Shown: piece by piece, positions 41,411 through 50,841 of the stretch
Layout of the letters: each line of letters opens with the position of its first letter
Position numbering within the stretch: position 1 is the stretch's first letter
Origin: Saccharopolyspora erythraea
GTDB lineage: Bacteria > Actinomycetota > Actinomycetes > Mycobacteriales > Pseudonocardiaceae
Direction of reading: 5' to 3'
Assembly: GCF_018141105.1 (NCBI RefSeq)
Contig: NZ_CP054839.1
Span: 6,141,411 to 6,205,410, forward strand
DNA: 64,000 bases
Notes under the pieces: model-generated
Seen by the model: the letters and a program-made list of their open reading frames with translations, nothing else
What the model was told of the DNA's origin: nothing
Databases searched by the model: none
Program-made: the position numbers and the translations under genes

Positions 41411-41479
41411 GAAGTTCTTCTCCGGCCGTGTGGAACTTGTTGGAAGGCGGAACCGGCGTGGCGTAGAGGCCGGGGTGGA

Positions 41480-41503
41480 TTCCGGATCAGCGCTGATCCG
41501 GAA
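41480..41503. promoter_or_regulatory. 24-base perfect palindrome
   Basis: TTCCGGATCAGC followed directly by its reverse complement: 24 bases with no mismatch. It lies 50 bases beyond the oxidoreductase stop codon. It could be an operator for the HTH protein downstream, or act as a terminator hairpin, although there is no loop. Confidence 0.6.
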
Positions 41504-41552
41504 ATGGCGCGCTGCGGGGAAAGCGCCGGTTCGCTGTGGCTGGAGGCGAGCG

Positions 41553-42524
41553 CTACAGGTCCAGCACCAGCCGGCTCCCACATGCCCGCGACACGCAGAT
41601 CATCATCGTGTCGCCGGCCGCGCGATCCGACTCGGTCAGCAGCGAGTCGCGGTGGTCGGGCGCGCCGTCGAGGACTCTTGTCTCGCAGGTCCCGCAGATG
41701 CCTTCGCGGCAGGACGACATCGCCGGTGCCCCCGAATCCTCCACCACGTCCAGGATCGAGCGGTCCTCGGGCACCCGGACCGTGATACCCGAGCGCACGA
41801 GCTCGACGTCGAACGCGGTGGCCGGGCCCGCGTCGGCCGGTGCGACCGCGGCGAACCGCTCCACGTGCAAGGCGTCCGGCCAGCGGCGGCAGCGGTTCTC
41901 CGCCTCGGCAAGCAGGGATTCCGGGCCGCAGCAGTAGATCGCGGTCCCGCGCCCCGGACGCTTGAGCAGCTTGCGCAGGTCGAGCGGGCCGCCGGAATCC
42001 GCCGAGTGCAGGCTGACCCGGTCGGCGTAGCGCATGGTGAGCTCCTCGGCGAACGGCATCGACGCCCGGGTGCGGCCGCCGTAAACCAGCCGCCAGTCCG
42101 CGCCGCGCTGCTCGGCGGCCGAGATCATCGGCAGCAGCGGGGTGATGCCGATCCCGCCGGCCACGAACAGGTACCGCGGGGCCTCGAACAACCGGAAGTT
42201 GTTGCGCGGTCCACGCACGCGCACGAGGTCGCCGGCGGCGAGTTCGTCGTGCACATGCGCCGAACCGCCGCGCCCGGCCTGCTCGCGCCGCACGGCCACC
42301 TGGAGGACCGCGCGGTTCGCGGGATCACCGCACAGCGAGTACTGGCGCACCAGGTCGTCGCGCATCAGCAGATCGATGTGCGCGCCGGGCTCCCATTCGG
42401 GCAGCGGTTCGCCGGCGGGGTGGCGCAACGTCAGCAGCACCACCCCGTCAGCGATGACTTCCTTGCGCTCGAGCAGCACCTCGAGCTCCACCTCGGTCGT
42501 GGACAGGACGGTCGCGGTCATCAT
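41553..42524 (-). CDS. phthalate-dioxygenase-reductase-like ferredoxin oxidoreductase
   Basis: A 323-residue flavin/iron-sulfur reductase of the PDR/VanB family. The N-terminal FNR-like domain has the flavin motif RQYSLCG (about 85-91). The NAD(P)-binding domain begins at VAGGIGITPLLPM. The C-terminal plant-type 2Fe-2S ferredoxin has four cysteines, three in SCREGICGTCE and one in MICVSRA. It passes electrons from NADH to a partner oxygenase, for example a Rieske non-heme or O-demethylase system. No oxygenase gene is next to it in the window, so the partner is unknown. The ATG at 42524 follows GAGG on the minus strand. Confidence 0.9.
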   Translation of the reverse strand: MMTATVLSTTEVELEVLLERKEVIADGVVLLTLRHPAGEPLPEWEPGAHIDLLMRDDLVRQYSLCGDPANRAVLQVAVRREQAGRGGSAHVHDELAAGDLVRVRGPRNNFRLFEAPRYLFVAGGIGITPLLPMISAAEQRGADWRLVYGGRTRASMPFAEELTMRYADRVSLHSADSGGPLDLRKLLKRPGRGTAIYCCGPESLLAEAENRCRRWPDALHVERFAAVAPADAGPATAFDVELVRSGITVRVPEDRSILDVVEDSGAPAMSSCREGICGTCETRVLDGAPDHRDSLLTESDRAAGDTMMICVSRACGSRLVLDL

Positions 42525-43605
42525 GGACCTCCCTCAGCACGCGGGCGCGCGGGTCGTTCAGCGCAACCGGGTTCGCGTCGATTGATCGGGTGAGACGGGC
42601 ATCGCCGGCTCGCATTTCCGAGTCCCGCAGTGAAACGGGGAGAATCGGCGTTGCCGGGAGGCATAGTGGCATAGCGAATGCGCCTCTGGCCAGCAGCGAT
42701 CCGGCGCAGATGGGTACCTTTTGAACCTGGAATTCATGGTTCTGCAACATTGGACGAGGAAGCCGTTGTGGCTGCTGACGAGCGGTTTCAGCCGGCGCTT
42801 TCAAAAAGCGCTCCGGACGGACTACGGCGACATGCCGTCGCGGCACTCGGATCAAATGGTTCCCACTCCGCGCACCGCCGCGTGCGGCCTTGAACTGGAC
42901 CGCACCGTCGGCAGGGATACGCGGCGACGGTCACCTGTTTCGCTGAGACATCGGCAGCCGACGCTCACTCGTGCGCCGACATCACCTCCGGGCTCTGCCT
43001 GAAGAAAGGAAGATTTAATCCGCCGAGATGCGGCGTTGACGTTGCAGAGACGGTCGCGACACGAGTGCCGACGCGGGTTGCGACCAACACGACAGGACCG
43101 GACCGCACGATGCGCCCAGGTCACGACCGCGTCCGGATGGAACCTGATTGACCTGCGACGGGAAGGCTGTAGTCACCACCCGGAGCGGCTCCGCGCGGAC
43201 GAAGACCTCCCGACTCTCCAGATAGCGCTCCGTCCGGGAACGAAGCGGAAGACACGGGAGGAATGAATGACGCGATGCGCTCGGGATTCCAGCGCCGAGC
43301 GCATCGCATGCCATCGGATGGGAAACATTTGCCCGAAGTGCGCAACGCGGTTTCACCTCATAGGCGAAACCTGCGGTGAGCGCGCCTTTACACGCGATTT
43401 ACCGTTCTTTCCTTTCGCAGTGGATCACGCCGTGCTCTACTTTCCGTCGTTCGACTCGTTCGAACGGTGCCGCCGGAAAACAGCAAGGCCGGAACCCCTC
43501 GCATTTCGTTTGGAGAGGTCCGCGGATCGAGCGTGCGCGGAGTTCTCCGGCCGTGCGCGGCGTTCACCGACGGCTCCAGGGTCGCACGGAACAGAGAGGA
43601 AGTTC
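42525..43605. other. 1.1-kb region upstream of the propeller gene
   Basis: No gene supported. Frames that are open here have no family similarity and weak codon bias. The right part (43350-43605) is comparatively AT-rich and probably holds the promoter of the redox cluster. GGTTTC/GAAACC forms a small inverted repeat near 43350-43372. Confidence 0.4.
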
Positions 43606-45936
43606 ATGTCCGCAGAATCTCCACCGGGATCCCGCAAGCGGCGACGGGTGTTCAAGACATCCGTTTCACTGGTGATCGCCGCGGCCAGCGCGGGGACGGC
43701 GGCCGCTGTACCGGCGCAGGCGCAGACGCCTGTCGGTGTCGGCCCGCTGCCCATCACCTTCGACATCAAGGACGACAACGGAAAGTGGTACGACTCCGGG
43801 CTCAACCTGTTCGGCAGCCAGTCGCTGGCCATCGCTGAGCTCCCCCGCCTGGGCACGGTGACCGGCGGTGGTGCGGGCGGCGGTGCGCTGTCGGCGAACC
43901 AGGTCCAGAGCCTGACCAACTCCAACATCGCTGCGCCGCTGACGGGACTGGTGAAGGGCGCTACGAGCCCCGTGCCGAAGCTCGGAGAGACCGGGGTGAG
44001 CCTGCTCGACTCGCTCAACCTGGACAGCACCCTGGCATCGGTGCGCTCGATCGGAACGTCACAGCCGGAGGCCAAGGCCGATGCCGCCAAGGCCGAGGGC
44101 CTGATCGGCGAGTTCAGCCGGCAGGTCGCGAGCATGCCTGCCGACCAGCCGATCAACCTGGCCGAGCTGCCGGTCGGCGTGGATCTGCAAGGAGTTCTCA
44201 ACGATCTCCAGCGGTTCGCGCTGAAGGGTCCGCCGGTGACGGTCAACTTCCGGGTCGACCCGGCCAAGTCCGAGGGACTGCGCGACCCGTTCGCGCTCAT
44301 CGCTCCGGAAGGGGCGAAGGGCTACCCCTTCGACGATGCCAAGGGTGGGTTCTTCGGCGAGCAGTCGATCCAGCTCACCGAGCCGGGCCTGTACGCGTTC
44401 GCGGACCGGATCTCCCCCTACATGCTGGGGGCCGTCGTGGTCGACGACCCGCTCACCATCGGGCTCGACTTCGGCAAGAACCTCCAGGTCAACTCGCACG
44501 GGCTGACCGTTCCGTCCAATGCCGACATCGTGCAGCGGTTGGTGAACACGTTCTTCAACATCACCAACCCGAACAACTGGCAGCGGTTCAAGCCGGGCGA
44601 GGAGACCACCTGGAACCCCATCCAGCCCCCTGCGCCGATCCTGCAGTACGACGCGGCGGGCAAGCCGGTGCTGATCCCGAACCTGGATGCCTACTTCGAC
44701 AAGAAGTTCATGTATCCGAAGACGCTGAAGCCGGGCGACAAAGCGCCGCCGACGCCGGGCGTCGGCGAGGTCTGGATCGACACCGAGATGGAGGAGTGGG
44801 CCGGCAAGAACAAGGTCGGGTCCGCCACCAAGATCAACGCCGAGAACTGGTCGGTTGAGCGGAAGATCGGTGCTCCGGGCATCGACATGAACAATCCGCA
44901 CAACATGTGGACGGACAAGAACTACAAGTACCTCTACCAGAGTGAGTGGTTCGACGACAAGGTGGACGTCTTCGACCGGGAGACCGGGCGGTTCATCCGG
45001 CAGACCCAGGTCGGGCACAACCCGGCGCACGTGATGACCAAGCCCGGCACCGACGAGCTGGTCGTCGGGCTCAACGCCGGCAACGAGATCGTGGAGCTGG
45101 CCCCGGGTGGCACGCACGTCACCCGGAGGATCACGGTCAGCCCCTCCGGTGAGATCCGCCATCCGCACGCGCACTGGACCAGTGCCGACGGGAAGACGGT
45201 CATCACCCCGAACACGTTGACCAACAACGCCTCTGTGGTCGACATGGAGTCGGGGAAGGTCCGGACGGAGCAGACGGGCCAGCTGCCGATCGCGACGAGC
45301 ATGACGCCGGACAACGCCAAGGCGTACACGGCGGACTTCCTCGGTCAGAGCATCACGTGCATCTCGCTTGCGGAGAACGCCTGCGACAAGGACGGCGAGA
45401 AGGTGCACAGCAAGCCGATCGACCTGTGGGAGAACTACAACCCGCTGACCGGTCCCAAGCAAGGCAAGCCGTTCGGCGGTCTGATGATCCAGCTGCCGGT
45501 GAGCCCGGACGGCAAGGCCCTGCTGGGTGCCAACGTGCTCTCCACGACGGTGTCGGTGGTCGATCCGAAGACCGACAAGGTCGTGAAGGATCTGCCGTGC
45601 ACCGCCGGCTGCCACGGCATCAACTTCGGTGCCAAGCAGGGCGGTGGCTACTACGGCTACGTGTCCAACAAGTTCTCGAACGTCATCCAGATCATCGACG
45701 TCGATCCCAACGGGGACGGCAACATCGAGGATGCGGCGGTCGTCGGCCAGAAGACCATGGACGCGACCGCGGAGACGAAGATGGACGGCACCATCACCGG
45801 CCAGTCCGGCATGGGCGGCCAGGGCGTGCTGCCGGTTCCGCTGGTCTACAACGGCTGGGCGCAGCAGAACCAGGGCAAGTGGCGGGAGATGCTCACCTGC
45901 GAGCAGCTGAACCCGATCACCCCTGGCGCTTGCTGA
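43606..45936 (+). CDS. secreted His-rich beta-propeller protein
   Basis: A 776-residue exported protein. The signal peptide is residues 1 to about 43 (RKRRRVF, hydrophobic core, AQA). The next 380 residues form a beta-rich region beginning PVGVGPLPITFDIKDDNGKWYDSGLN, perhaps cupredoxin-like. From about 405 onward, YVTN/NosZ-type propeller blades are visible (YLYQSEWFDDKVDVFDRETGRFIRQ, TNNASVVDMESGKV, STTVSVVDPKTDKVVKDL, SNVIQIIDVD). Histidines recur at blade entries: NPHNMW, GHNPAHVM, RHPHAHW and CTAGCHG. This suggests a metal site, probably copper. CTAGCH could also be a CX3CH heme motif, which is rare. AGAGGA is 6 bases upstream of the ATG. First gene of the redox cluster. Confidence 0.72.
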   Translation: MSAESPPGSRKRRRVFKTSVSLVIAAASAGTAAAVPAQAQTPVGVGPLPITFDIKDDNGKWYDSGLNLFGSQSLAIAELPRLGTVTGGGAGGGALSANQVQSLTNSNIAAPLTGLVKGATSPVPKLGETGVSLLDSLNLDSTLASVRSIGTSQPEAKADAAKAEGLIGEFSRQVASMPADQPINLAELPVGVDLQGVLNDLQRFALKGPPVTVNFRVDPAKSEGLRDPFALIAPEGAKGYPFDDAKGGFFGEQSIQLTEPGLYAFADRISPYMLGAVVVDDPLTIGLDFGKNLQVNSHGLTVPSNADIVQRLVNTFFNITNPNNWQRFKPGEETTWNPIQPPAPILQYDAAGKPVLIPNLDAYFDKKFMYPKTLKPGDKAPPTPGVGEVWIDTEMEEWAGKNKVGSATKINAENWSVERKIGAPGIDMNNPHNMWTDKNYKYLYQSEWFDDKVDVFDRETGRFIRQTQVGHNPAHVMTKPGTDELVVGLNAGNEIVELAPGGTHVTRRITVSPSGEIRHPHAHWTSADGKTVITPNTLTNNASVVDMESGKVRTEQTGQLPIATSMTPDNAKAYTADFLGQSITCISLAENACDKDGEKVHSKPIDLWENYNPLTGPKQGKPFGGLMIQLPVSPDGKALLGANVLSTTVSVVDPKTDKVVKDLPCTAGCHGINFGAKQGGGYYGYVSNKFSNVIQIIDVDPNGDGNIEDAAVVGQKTMDATAETKMDGTITGQSGMGGQGVLPVPLVYNGWAQQNQGKWREMLTCEQLNPITPGAC

Positions 45937-46081
45937 GGTGAGCCCGCGGCCCGGGGCCGGAACTTCCTGGCCTGGCTCCGGGCCGCGGTCGCCCCGCCGA
46001 ACTCCCCGCAACTCCTCGCGCGCTGCGCACCTGCCCAGACGTCCTCAGTGGACACTTTCAGGTCCGGAGGTGACCATCCCC

Positions 46082-47842
46082 TTGACGATCGTCGACGAAC
46101 GCCCGCAGCGGACCGGCCGGCGCGACCGGCGGATCCCTGCGCAGGGCCGCAAGGTCCTCGGCCTCCTGCTGGTGGTGCTGGGCTGCTGGGCCACGCTGCT
46201 GATCTCGACCCCGGCGCCGACCGGCGACCCTGTGCTGCGCACCATCTCGCCGGGCAACTCCGAGACCGTCAAGTCACCTGACCGCGTAGAGCTGACTTTC
46301 GACCGGCCGGTGCCCGCCGGTCTGGCCACCGTGCGGATCATCAACCCGCCCGGAGAGCAGGTCGTCTTCGAGCGGCCGGTGAATCCGCCGGGCCGGCCGG
46401 ACACGATCTCCGTCCCGATGCCCAAGACCCGGTTCGGCGGGACCTACACCGTGGCGTGGACGCTGCCGTCGCAACACCTCGAACCGCTCAGCGGCGCGTT
46501 CACCTTCGACGTGTTCCAGCCGACCTCCTCCGCCGGCGTACCGGAGATCGAGATCCGCCACGACCCGGCGATCGCCGCCTTCCACACCACGGCCCGCTTC
46601 GCGGCGGTCGCGTCGATGGCGGTGCTGATCGGCGCGGTGTTCTTCGTGGCCGCGATTTGGCCCGCGGGCGCGCTGTTGCGGATCGTGCGCCGCGTGGTCA
46701 CCGGCGCGTGGATCGGAGTCGTGGTCTCGACGCTGGCGGTGCTCCTCTCGTTCGGGCCGTACGCGGCGTGGGTGCCGCTGGGCGACGCGTTCGATCCGCA
46801 GCTGCTGTGGGGGACGCTGCGGTCGGAGACCGGCGCGGGATTGCTGAGCAGGTTGCTGCTGCTCGTACCGATCACACTGGGCCTCGTCGAGCTCATGGCC
46901 GCACCGCCCGCGGAGCGGCAGGGCGAGCGGGCGCTTCGGGGCGGCGCGGTGGTCGGCTGCGGCGCGGCGCTCGCGGCGACCTGGAGTCTCGCGCGTCCGC
47001 ACGCCGAGCTGACGCCGCTGTCCCTGGCCGTCGACGTCGTGTTGCTGGTGTCGGCGGCGGTGCCGGTGACCGGGCTGGGGATGCTCTGGTTGCTGCTGCG
47101 CGGCAAGGACCGCTCGGCGCGCCACACCTACGTGCCGCGCTGGTACCGCTCGACCGGAGCGTGCGCCGGTTTGCTCGCGCTCGTCGCGCTCTACCACCTC
47201 TGGCACAGCACCGACGGCTCGGTGACTTCGCACTCCTGGCTGCTGGTCGGCCTGCTGGCTTTGATCGGACTGCTGGCGGGCACGACCACGGTATTGCGCC
47301 TCCGGCTGCATCGCCACCCAGCCGATCCAGCAGAGTCCAAAGCGGACAGGCGGAAGATCCCGCATCTCGAGCAGTACCGGAACCTGGCCGCCGGCGGCGC
47401 CGGTCTCGCCGCGCTCTTGCTGATCGCCACGGCGTTGCTGGTTGCGACCCGGCCTCCGCACACCGCGCACGCCCAGCGTATCGAGCCCACCCCTTCGTCG
47501 GTGCGCCAGCAGCTGCCACCGTTCCGGCTCCCGTTCGACACCGGCAAGCCCGGCGGGAACGGCGCGGTCGACCTCGTCCTGCTGCCCCGCGCGGACGGGC
47601 CCGGCCGGGTGCACCTGGACACCCGTGTCTCGGTTCGCGGCGGTCCCGGCGATATGGCCGTGACCGCTGAACTGCGCCGACCCGGCCGCGCGCCGATCCC
47701 GGTACGGCTCACCGCGGCAGGGCCGGGCTATTCGCGCGGCGCGGCGACCGTGCCCGGGCACGGCGACTGGGAGCTCGCACTCACGCTGCGCGCCCCCGAC
47801 GGGAGCCGGCAGACGGTGACCCAGCCCCTCGACGTCCGGTGA
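46082..47842 (+). CDS. CopC-CopD fusion, copper resistance membrane protein
   Basis: A 586-residue membrane protein. After the first helix (about 22-42) comes a CopC-like immunoglobulin domain (PVLRTISPGNSETVKSPDRVELTFDRPV to GAFTFDVF). The N-terminal copper-ligand His of CopC, normally HAxLxxSxPAxG, is absent. A CopD-type integral domain with about 8 helices follows (HTTARFAAVASMAVLIGAVFFVAAIWP onward), then a soluble beta domain (about 510-586) outside the membrane. The start is uncertain: TTG 46082 is 10 bases after GGAGGT; GTG 46070 is also possible. CopCD proteins move copper across the cytoplasmic membrane. The gene follows the propeller gene by 145 bases. Confidence 0.85.
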   Translation: MTIVDERPQRTGRRDRRIPAQGRKVLGLLLVVLGCWATLLISTPAPTGDPVLRTISPGNSETVKSPDRVELTFDRPVPAGLATVRIINPPGEQVVFERPVNPPGRPDTISVPMPKTRFGGTYTVAWTLPSQHLEPLSGAFTFDVFQPTSSAGVPEIEIRHDPAIAAFHTTARFAAVASMAVLIGAVFFVAAIWPAGALLRIVRRVVTGAWIGVVVSTLAVLLSFGPYAAWVPLGDAFDPQLLWGTLRSETGAGLLSRLLLLVPITLGLVELMAAPPAERQGERALRGGAVVGCGAALAATWSLARPHAELTPLSLAVDVVLLVSAAVPVTGLGMLWLLLRGKDRSARHTYVPRWYRSTGACAGLLALVALYHLWHSTDGSVTSHSWLLVGLLALIGLLAGTTTVLRLRLHRHPADPAESKADRRKIPHLEQYRNLAAGGAGLAALLLIATALLVATRPPHTAHAQRIEPTPSSVRQQLPPFRLPFDTGKPGGNGAVDLVLLPRADGPGRVHLDTRVSVRGGPGDMAVTAELRRPGRAPIPVRLTAAGPGYSRGAATVPGHGDWELALTLRAPDGSRQTVTQPLDVR

Positions 47843-47876
47843 GCGGCCACCCGGCCGCTGTCCGAAGGAGTCCGCG

Positions 47877-49676
47877 TTGACCAGGACCACTACCGACCAG
47901 CAGACACGTCCACCGGCACCGCCGCGCAACACCGCGCTGAACACGCTGCGCCTGCTGTCCCGGCGGGTGCACTTCCTGGCCGGGGTCGTCGTAGCGCCGT
48001 TCCTGGTCGTCCTGGCACTGACCGGGCTGGTCTACGTGTTCAGCCCGCAGATCCACGAGAGCCTGTACCGCTCGCAGCTGTTCGTCGCCGAGGTCGACGG
48101 CATCCCGGCACCGGTGTCCGAGCAGGTGCGCGCGGCGCTGGACGCCCATCCGGAGGCCACGCTGCGCTCGGTGATCCCGCCGCCGGAACCGGACCGCACC
48201 ACGCAGGTCCAGCTCGCGGTGCCTGGCCTGCAGGACGAGCAGAGCCGGACGGTGTTCGTCGACCCATACACCAACTTCATCAACGGCGAGATGAACACCG
48301 ACGGGCACCGCACTCCGGCCAACATGTGGCTGCGGGAGCTGCACAGCAACCTGCACCTGGGCGAGCCGGGCCGGGTGTACGCGGAGCTCGCCGCGACCTG
48401 GCTGCCGCTGATCGTGCTGGGCGGGCTGGTGCTGTGGCTGGCGCAGCCGCGCGGGCGCCGCGGACCGACCTGGCGGGAGCTGCTGATGCCGTGGTCGCGG
48501 TCGGCGAAGGGGTGGATGGCGCTGCGCTCGGTGCACGGGCCGCTCGGGCTGTGGCTGGGCGTCGGGCTGCTCGCGCTGGGGCTGTCCGGGCTGGGCATCT
48601 CGCAGTTCGCCGGGGGCCGTACCGACCAGGCGGCCGACCCGGCGCACTTCCGGGACCGCGCGCTGGTGTCGGACCCGGTGGAGCTGCCCGCCGACCCTAC
48701 GCGGGATGCCGAGCCGCCGGGGATCGCACTGCCCGTGCCGGAGACTCCCGCACCGCCATCGGAACCGGAACCGCAGATACCGATCGTTTACGACCCGACG
48801 ACCGAGGACAAGGCCGCGCCGTCACCGGAACCGCCGGATGAGCCCGAGCCCCCTGCGCCGACCCGAACGTCCACACCAGACGCTCCACAACCGACACCCC
48901 CGCCCGCTCCACCGACGACCACCGAGCCGCCCCCTCCCCCGGAAAGCCCTGCCCCACCCGCCGACGACGTCCCACCACCGGTGACCACACCTCCGCCGGA
49001 CAGCACCCCGCCACCGGTGCCGACCCTCCCGCTGCCCCTGATCCCCTCGCTGGGGCTGGAACTCGCGGCTCAGACCGCGGAGTTCGAGCCGGCTCCGGTG
49101 CGCCCGCAGTCCGCCGGAGACGAGCGGATCGGCATCGACCAGGCGCTGGCGGTCGCCCTCGCCGAAGGACTGACCGGCGAGCTGGTCGTCACCCCGCCGC
49201 ACGGGGCCGACGGTGCGTTCACCGTGGCCGAGCGCTCTGGCGGTTTCCCGGTGCAGCGCGACCGCGTCGCAATCGACCCCTACAGCGGAAACGTGGTGGA
49301 GCGCGTCGGCTGGGAGGACTTCTCGCTGGTCGCGAAGGCGACCACGCTGGCCGCCGAGTTCCACACCGGCACGCTGTTCGGCCTGGCGAACCAAATCCTG
49401 CTCGCGCTCCTCGCCGTCGGCCTGCTCGTGCTGATCGGCTTGGGCTACCGGATGTGGTGGGTGCACAACCCCTACCGCGGCCGGTGGACCACCCTGCCGC
49501 CGCCGGTGTGGCGACAGCTACCGCGCCCCGTCCTGGCAGCCGCGCTGGTGTCCGTTGCGGCGCTCAGCTGGGTCATGCCGCTGTTCGGGCCGAGCCTGCT
49601 GCTGTTCGTGCTCGTCGATGCCGCGATCACCGCCGGGCTGCGGCGGCGACGCACGACCGCGTCGGCTCGTGGGTGA
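47877..49676 (+). CDS. PepSY-associated membrane protein with proline-rich insert
   Basis: A 599-residue membrane protein of the PepSY_TM (PiuB-like) type. It has helices at about 35-55, 178-198, 225-247, 505-530 and 545-590, and PepSY-type extracellular parts (LRELHSNLHLGEPGR, GIDQALAVALAEGL). Relatives carry heme or act in iron/heme reduction at the membrane. About 110 residues (274-387) are an insert of proline, glutamate and threonine (TPPPAPPTTTEPPPPP and similar), extended and probably surface exposed. TTG 47877 is set by GAAGGAG 6 bases upstream. The histidines in FHTGTLFG and HSNLHLG could be heme ligands, which is inference from the family. Confidence 0.8.
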   Translation: MTRTTTDQQTRPPAPPRNTALNTLRLLSRRVHFLAGVVVAPFLVVLALTGLVYVFSPQIHESLYRSQLFVAEVDGIPAPVSEQVRAALDAHPEATLRSVIPPPEPDRTTQVQLAVPGLQDEQSRTVFVDPYTNFINGEMNTDGHRTPANMWLRELHSNLHLGEPGRVYAELAATWLPLIVLGGLVLWLAQPRGRRGPTWRELLMPWSRSAKGWMALRSVHGPLGLWLGVGLLALGLSGLGISQFAGGRTDQAADPAHFRDRALVSDPVELPADPTRDAEPPGIALPVPETPAPPSEPEPQIPIVYDPTTEDKAAPSPEPPDEPEPPAPTRTSTPDAPQPTPPPAPPTTTEPPPPPESPAPPADDVPPPVTTPPPDSTPPPVPTLPLPLIPSLGLELAAQTAEFEPAPVRPQSAGDERIGIDQALAVALAEGLTGELVVTPPHGADGAFTVAERSGGFPVQRDRVAIDPYSGNVVERVGWEDFSLVAKATTLAAEFHTGTLFGLANQILLALLAVGLLVLIGLGYRMWWVHNPYRGRWTTLPPPVWRQLPRPVLAAALVSVAALSWVMPLFGPSLLLFVLVDAAITAGLRRRRTTASARG

Positions 49677-49705
49677 CATCACAACGTCGAGAGGAAGGGT
49701 TGATC

Positions 49706-50830
49706 GTGGACTGCCGGAAACCAGCCCGGTCACAGGGCCCGCGCGTCCGACTCCCCCGCGGGTTCCTCGCGGAGCGGACCAACCACCGCGAACGCATCCG
49801 GAACCGATCGCTCGTGCTGGCCGGTGCGCTCGTCCTGGCGGCGCACGCGACGCCGGAGGACAGCTACGAACGCATGCGCACCGAGCGCGACTCCGCCTCC
49901 GGCCTGCCCGCATCGGTGACGACCGCCCCGTTCGACCTCGAACTTCCGCCGGACCTGCCGACCGCGGTCCGCGCTCCGGAGCAGCCGAGCGGAAGCAGTG
50001 CAGTGGGGTCGGGAATCCCGCGCACGGTGCTGCGTGCCTACCAGCGCGCCGAGTCCGAGCGAGCGCTCGGCGACCCGGGCTGCCACCTGCACTGGCCGCT
50101 GCTCGCCGGGATCGGCCGAGTCGAGTCCCACCACGCACGAAGCGGCGACGTCACAGCCGACGGCGACATGCGCACCCCGATCTACGGCCCGGAACTGGAC
50201 GGCACCGGCGGGACCATGGCCATCCGCGACGGTACGCGCTGGGCACGAGCCGCCGGTCCCATGCAGTTCATCCCGTCGACATGGGCGAACTGGGGAGCCG
50301 ACGGCTCCGGCGACGGCCACGTGGACCCGCAGAACGTCTACGACGCCACGGTGGCCGCAGGCCGGTACCTCTGCGCGGACGGATCGGATCTGTCCACCGA
50401 GCACGGGATGCGACGGGCGGTCCTGCGCTACAACCACTCCGACGAGTACGCCAGAACGGTCCTGGCCTGGGTCCGCGCGTACGAGCGGGGCGGGCGGCCG
50501 GAGCCGGACCGGGCGGAAGGTCTCGACACGGCCGAGCTGATCGCCGTGACGAGCCCGGCACCGGTCACCGAACCCGCTCACACACCGATGCCCGAACAGC
50601 CGGAACCCGCGCCGCCGCCGGACAACGGCGGGTCCACACCACCCCCACCACCACCGGATACCGCCGCGCCCCCGGAGGACCCCGCCCTGATCCCGCTGGT
50701 GCCCCCGGTCGTCGACGTCGTCGACGTCGCGGTCCCGGGGCTCACCGGCCCGCTCCGGCACCTCGCGCCGCCGCCCGCCCCACGACCTGCGAAGACCGAC
50801 CGAGCCTCCGCGCCGCTCGACGAAGAATGA
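49706..50830 (+). CDS. lytic transglycosylase (MltB/SLT-type) with proline-rich tail
   Basis: A 374-residue cell-wall enzyme. It has an N-terminal hydrophobic segment (about 34-47), then a lysozyme-like domain from about 103 (IPRTVLRAYQRAESERALGDPGCHLHWPLLAGIGRVESHHA), with the catalytic glutamate E140 in RVESHH. It continues through AAGPMQFIPSTWANWGADGSGDG and LRYNHSDEYARTVLAW, all typical of actinobacterial transglycosylases. The C-terminal 100 residues are proline-rich. It opens peptidoglycan, perhaps to fit a trans-wall assembly of the neighbouring proteins. GTG 49706 has GAGGAAGG 7 bases upstream. Confidence 0.88.
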   Translation: MDCRKPARSQGPRVRLPRGFLAERTNHRERIRNRSLVLAGALVLAAHATPEDSYERMRTERDSASGLPASVTTAPFDLELPPDLPTAVRAPEQPSGSSAVGSGIPRTVLRAYQRAESERALGDPGCHLHWPLLAGIGRVESHHARSGDVTADGDMRTPIYGPELDGTGGTMAIRDGTRWARAAGPMQFIPSTWANWGADGSGDGHVDPQNVYDATVAAGRYLCADGSDLSTEHGMRRAVLRYNHSDEYARTVLAWVRAYERGGRPEPDRAEGLDTAELIAVTSPAPVTEPAHTPMPEQPEPAPPPDNGGSTPPPPPPDTAAPPEDPALIPLVPPVVDVVDVAVPGLTGPLRHLAPPPAPRPAKTDRASAPLDEE

Positions 50831-50841
50831 GGTGCCCCGAT

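Noticed and set aside
44059-46011. 650-codon open frame on the minus strand opposite the propeller gene
   Set aside because: Shadow of a GC-rich gene: low-complexity Arg/Val/Asp composition, no family motif, and the plus strand has a signal peptide, ribosome binding site and propeller blades.
46274-47944. 556-codon minus-strand frame opposite CopC-CopD
   Set aside because: Composition is rich in Arg, Gln and Gly with no hydrophobic or domain pattern, whereas the plus strand encodes a clear CopCD protein.
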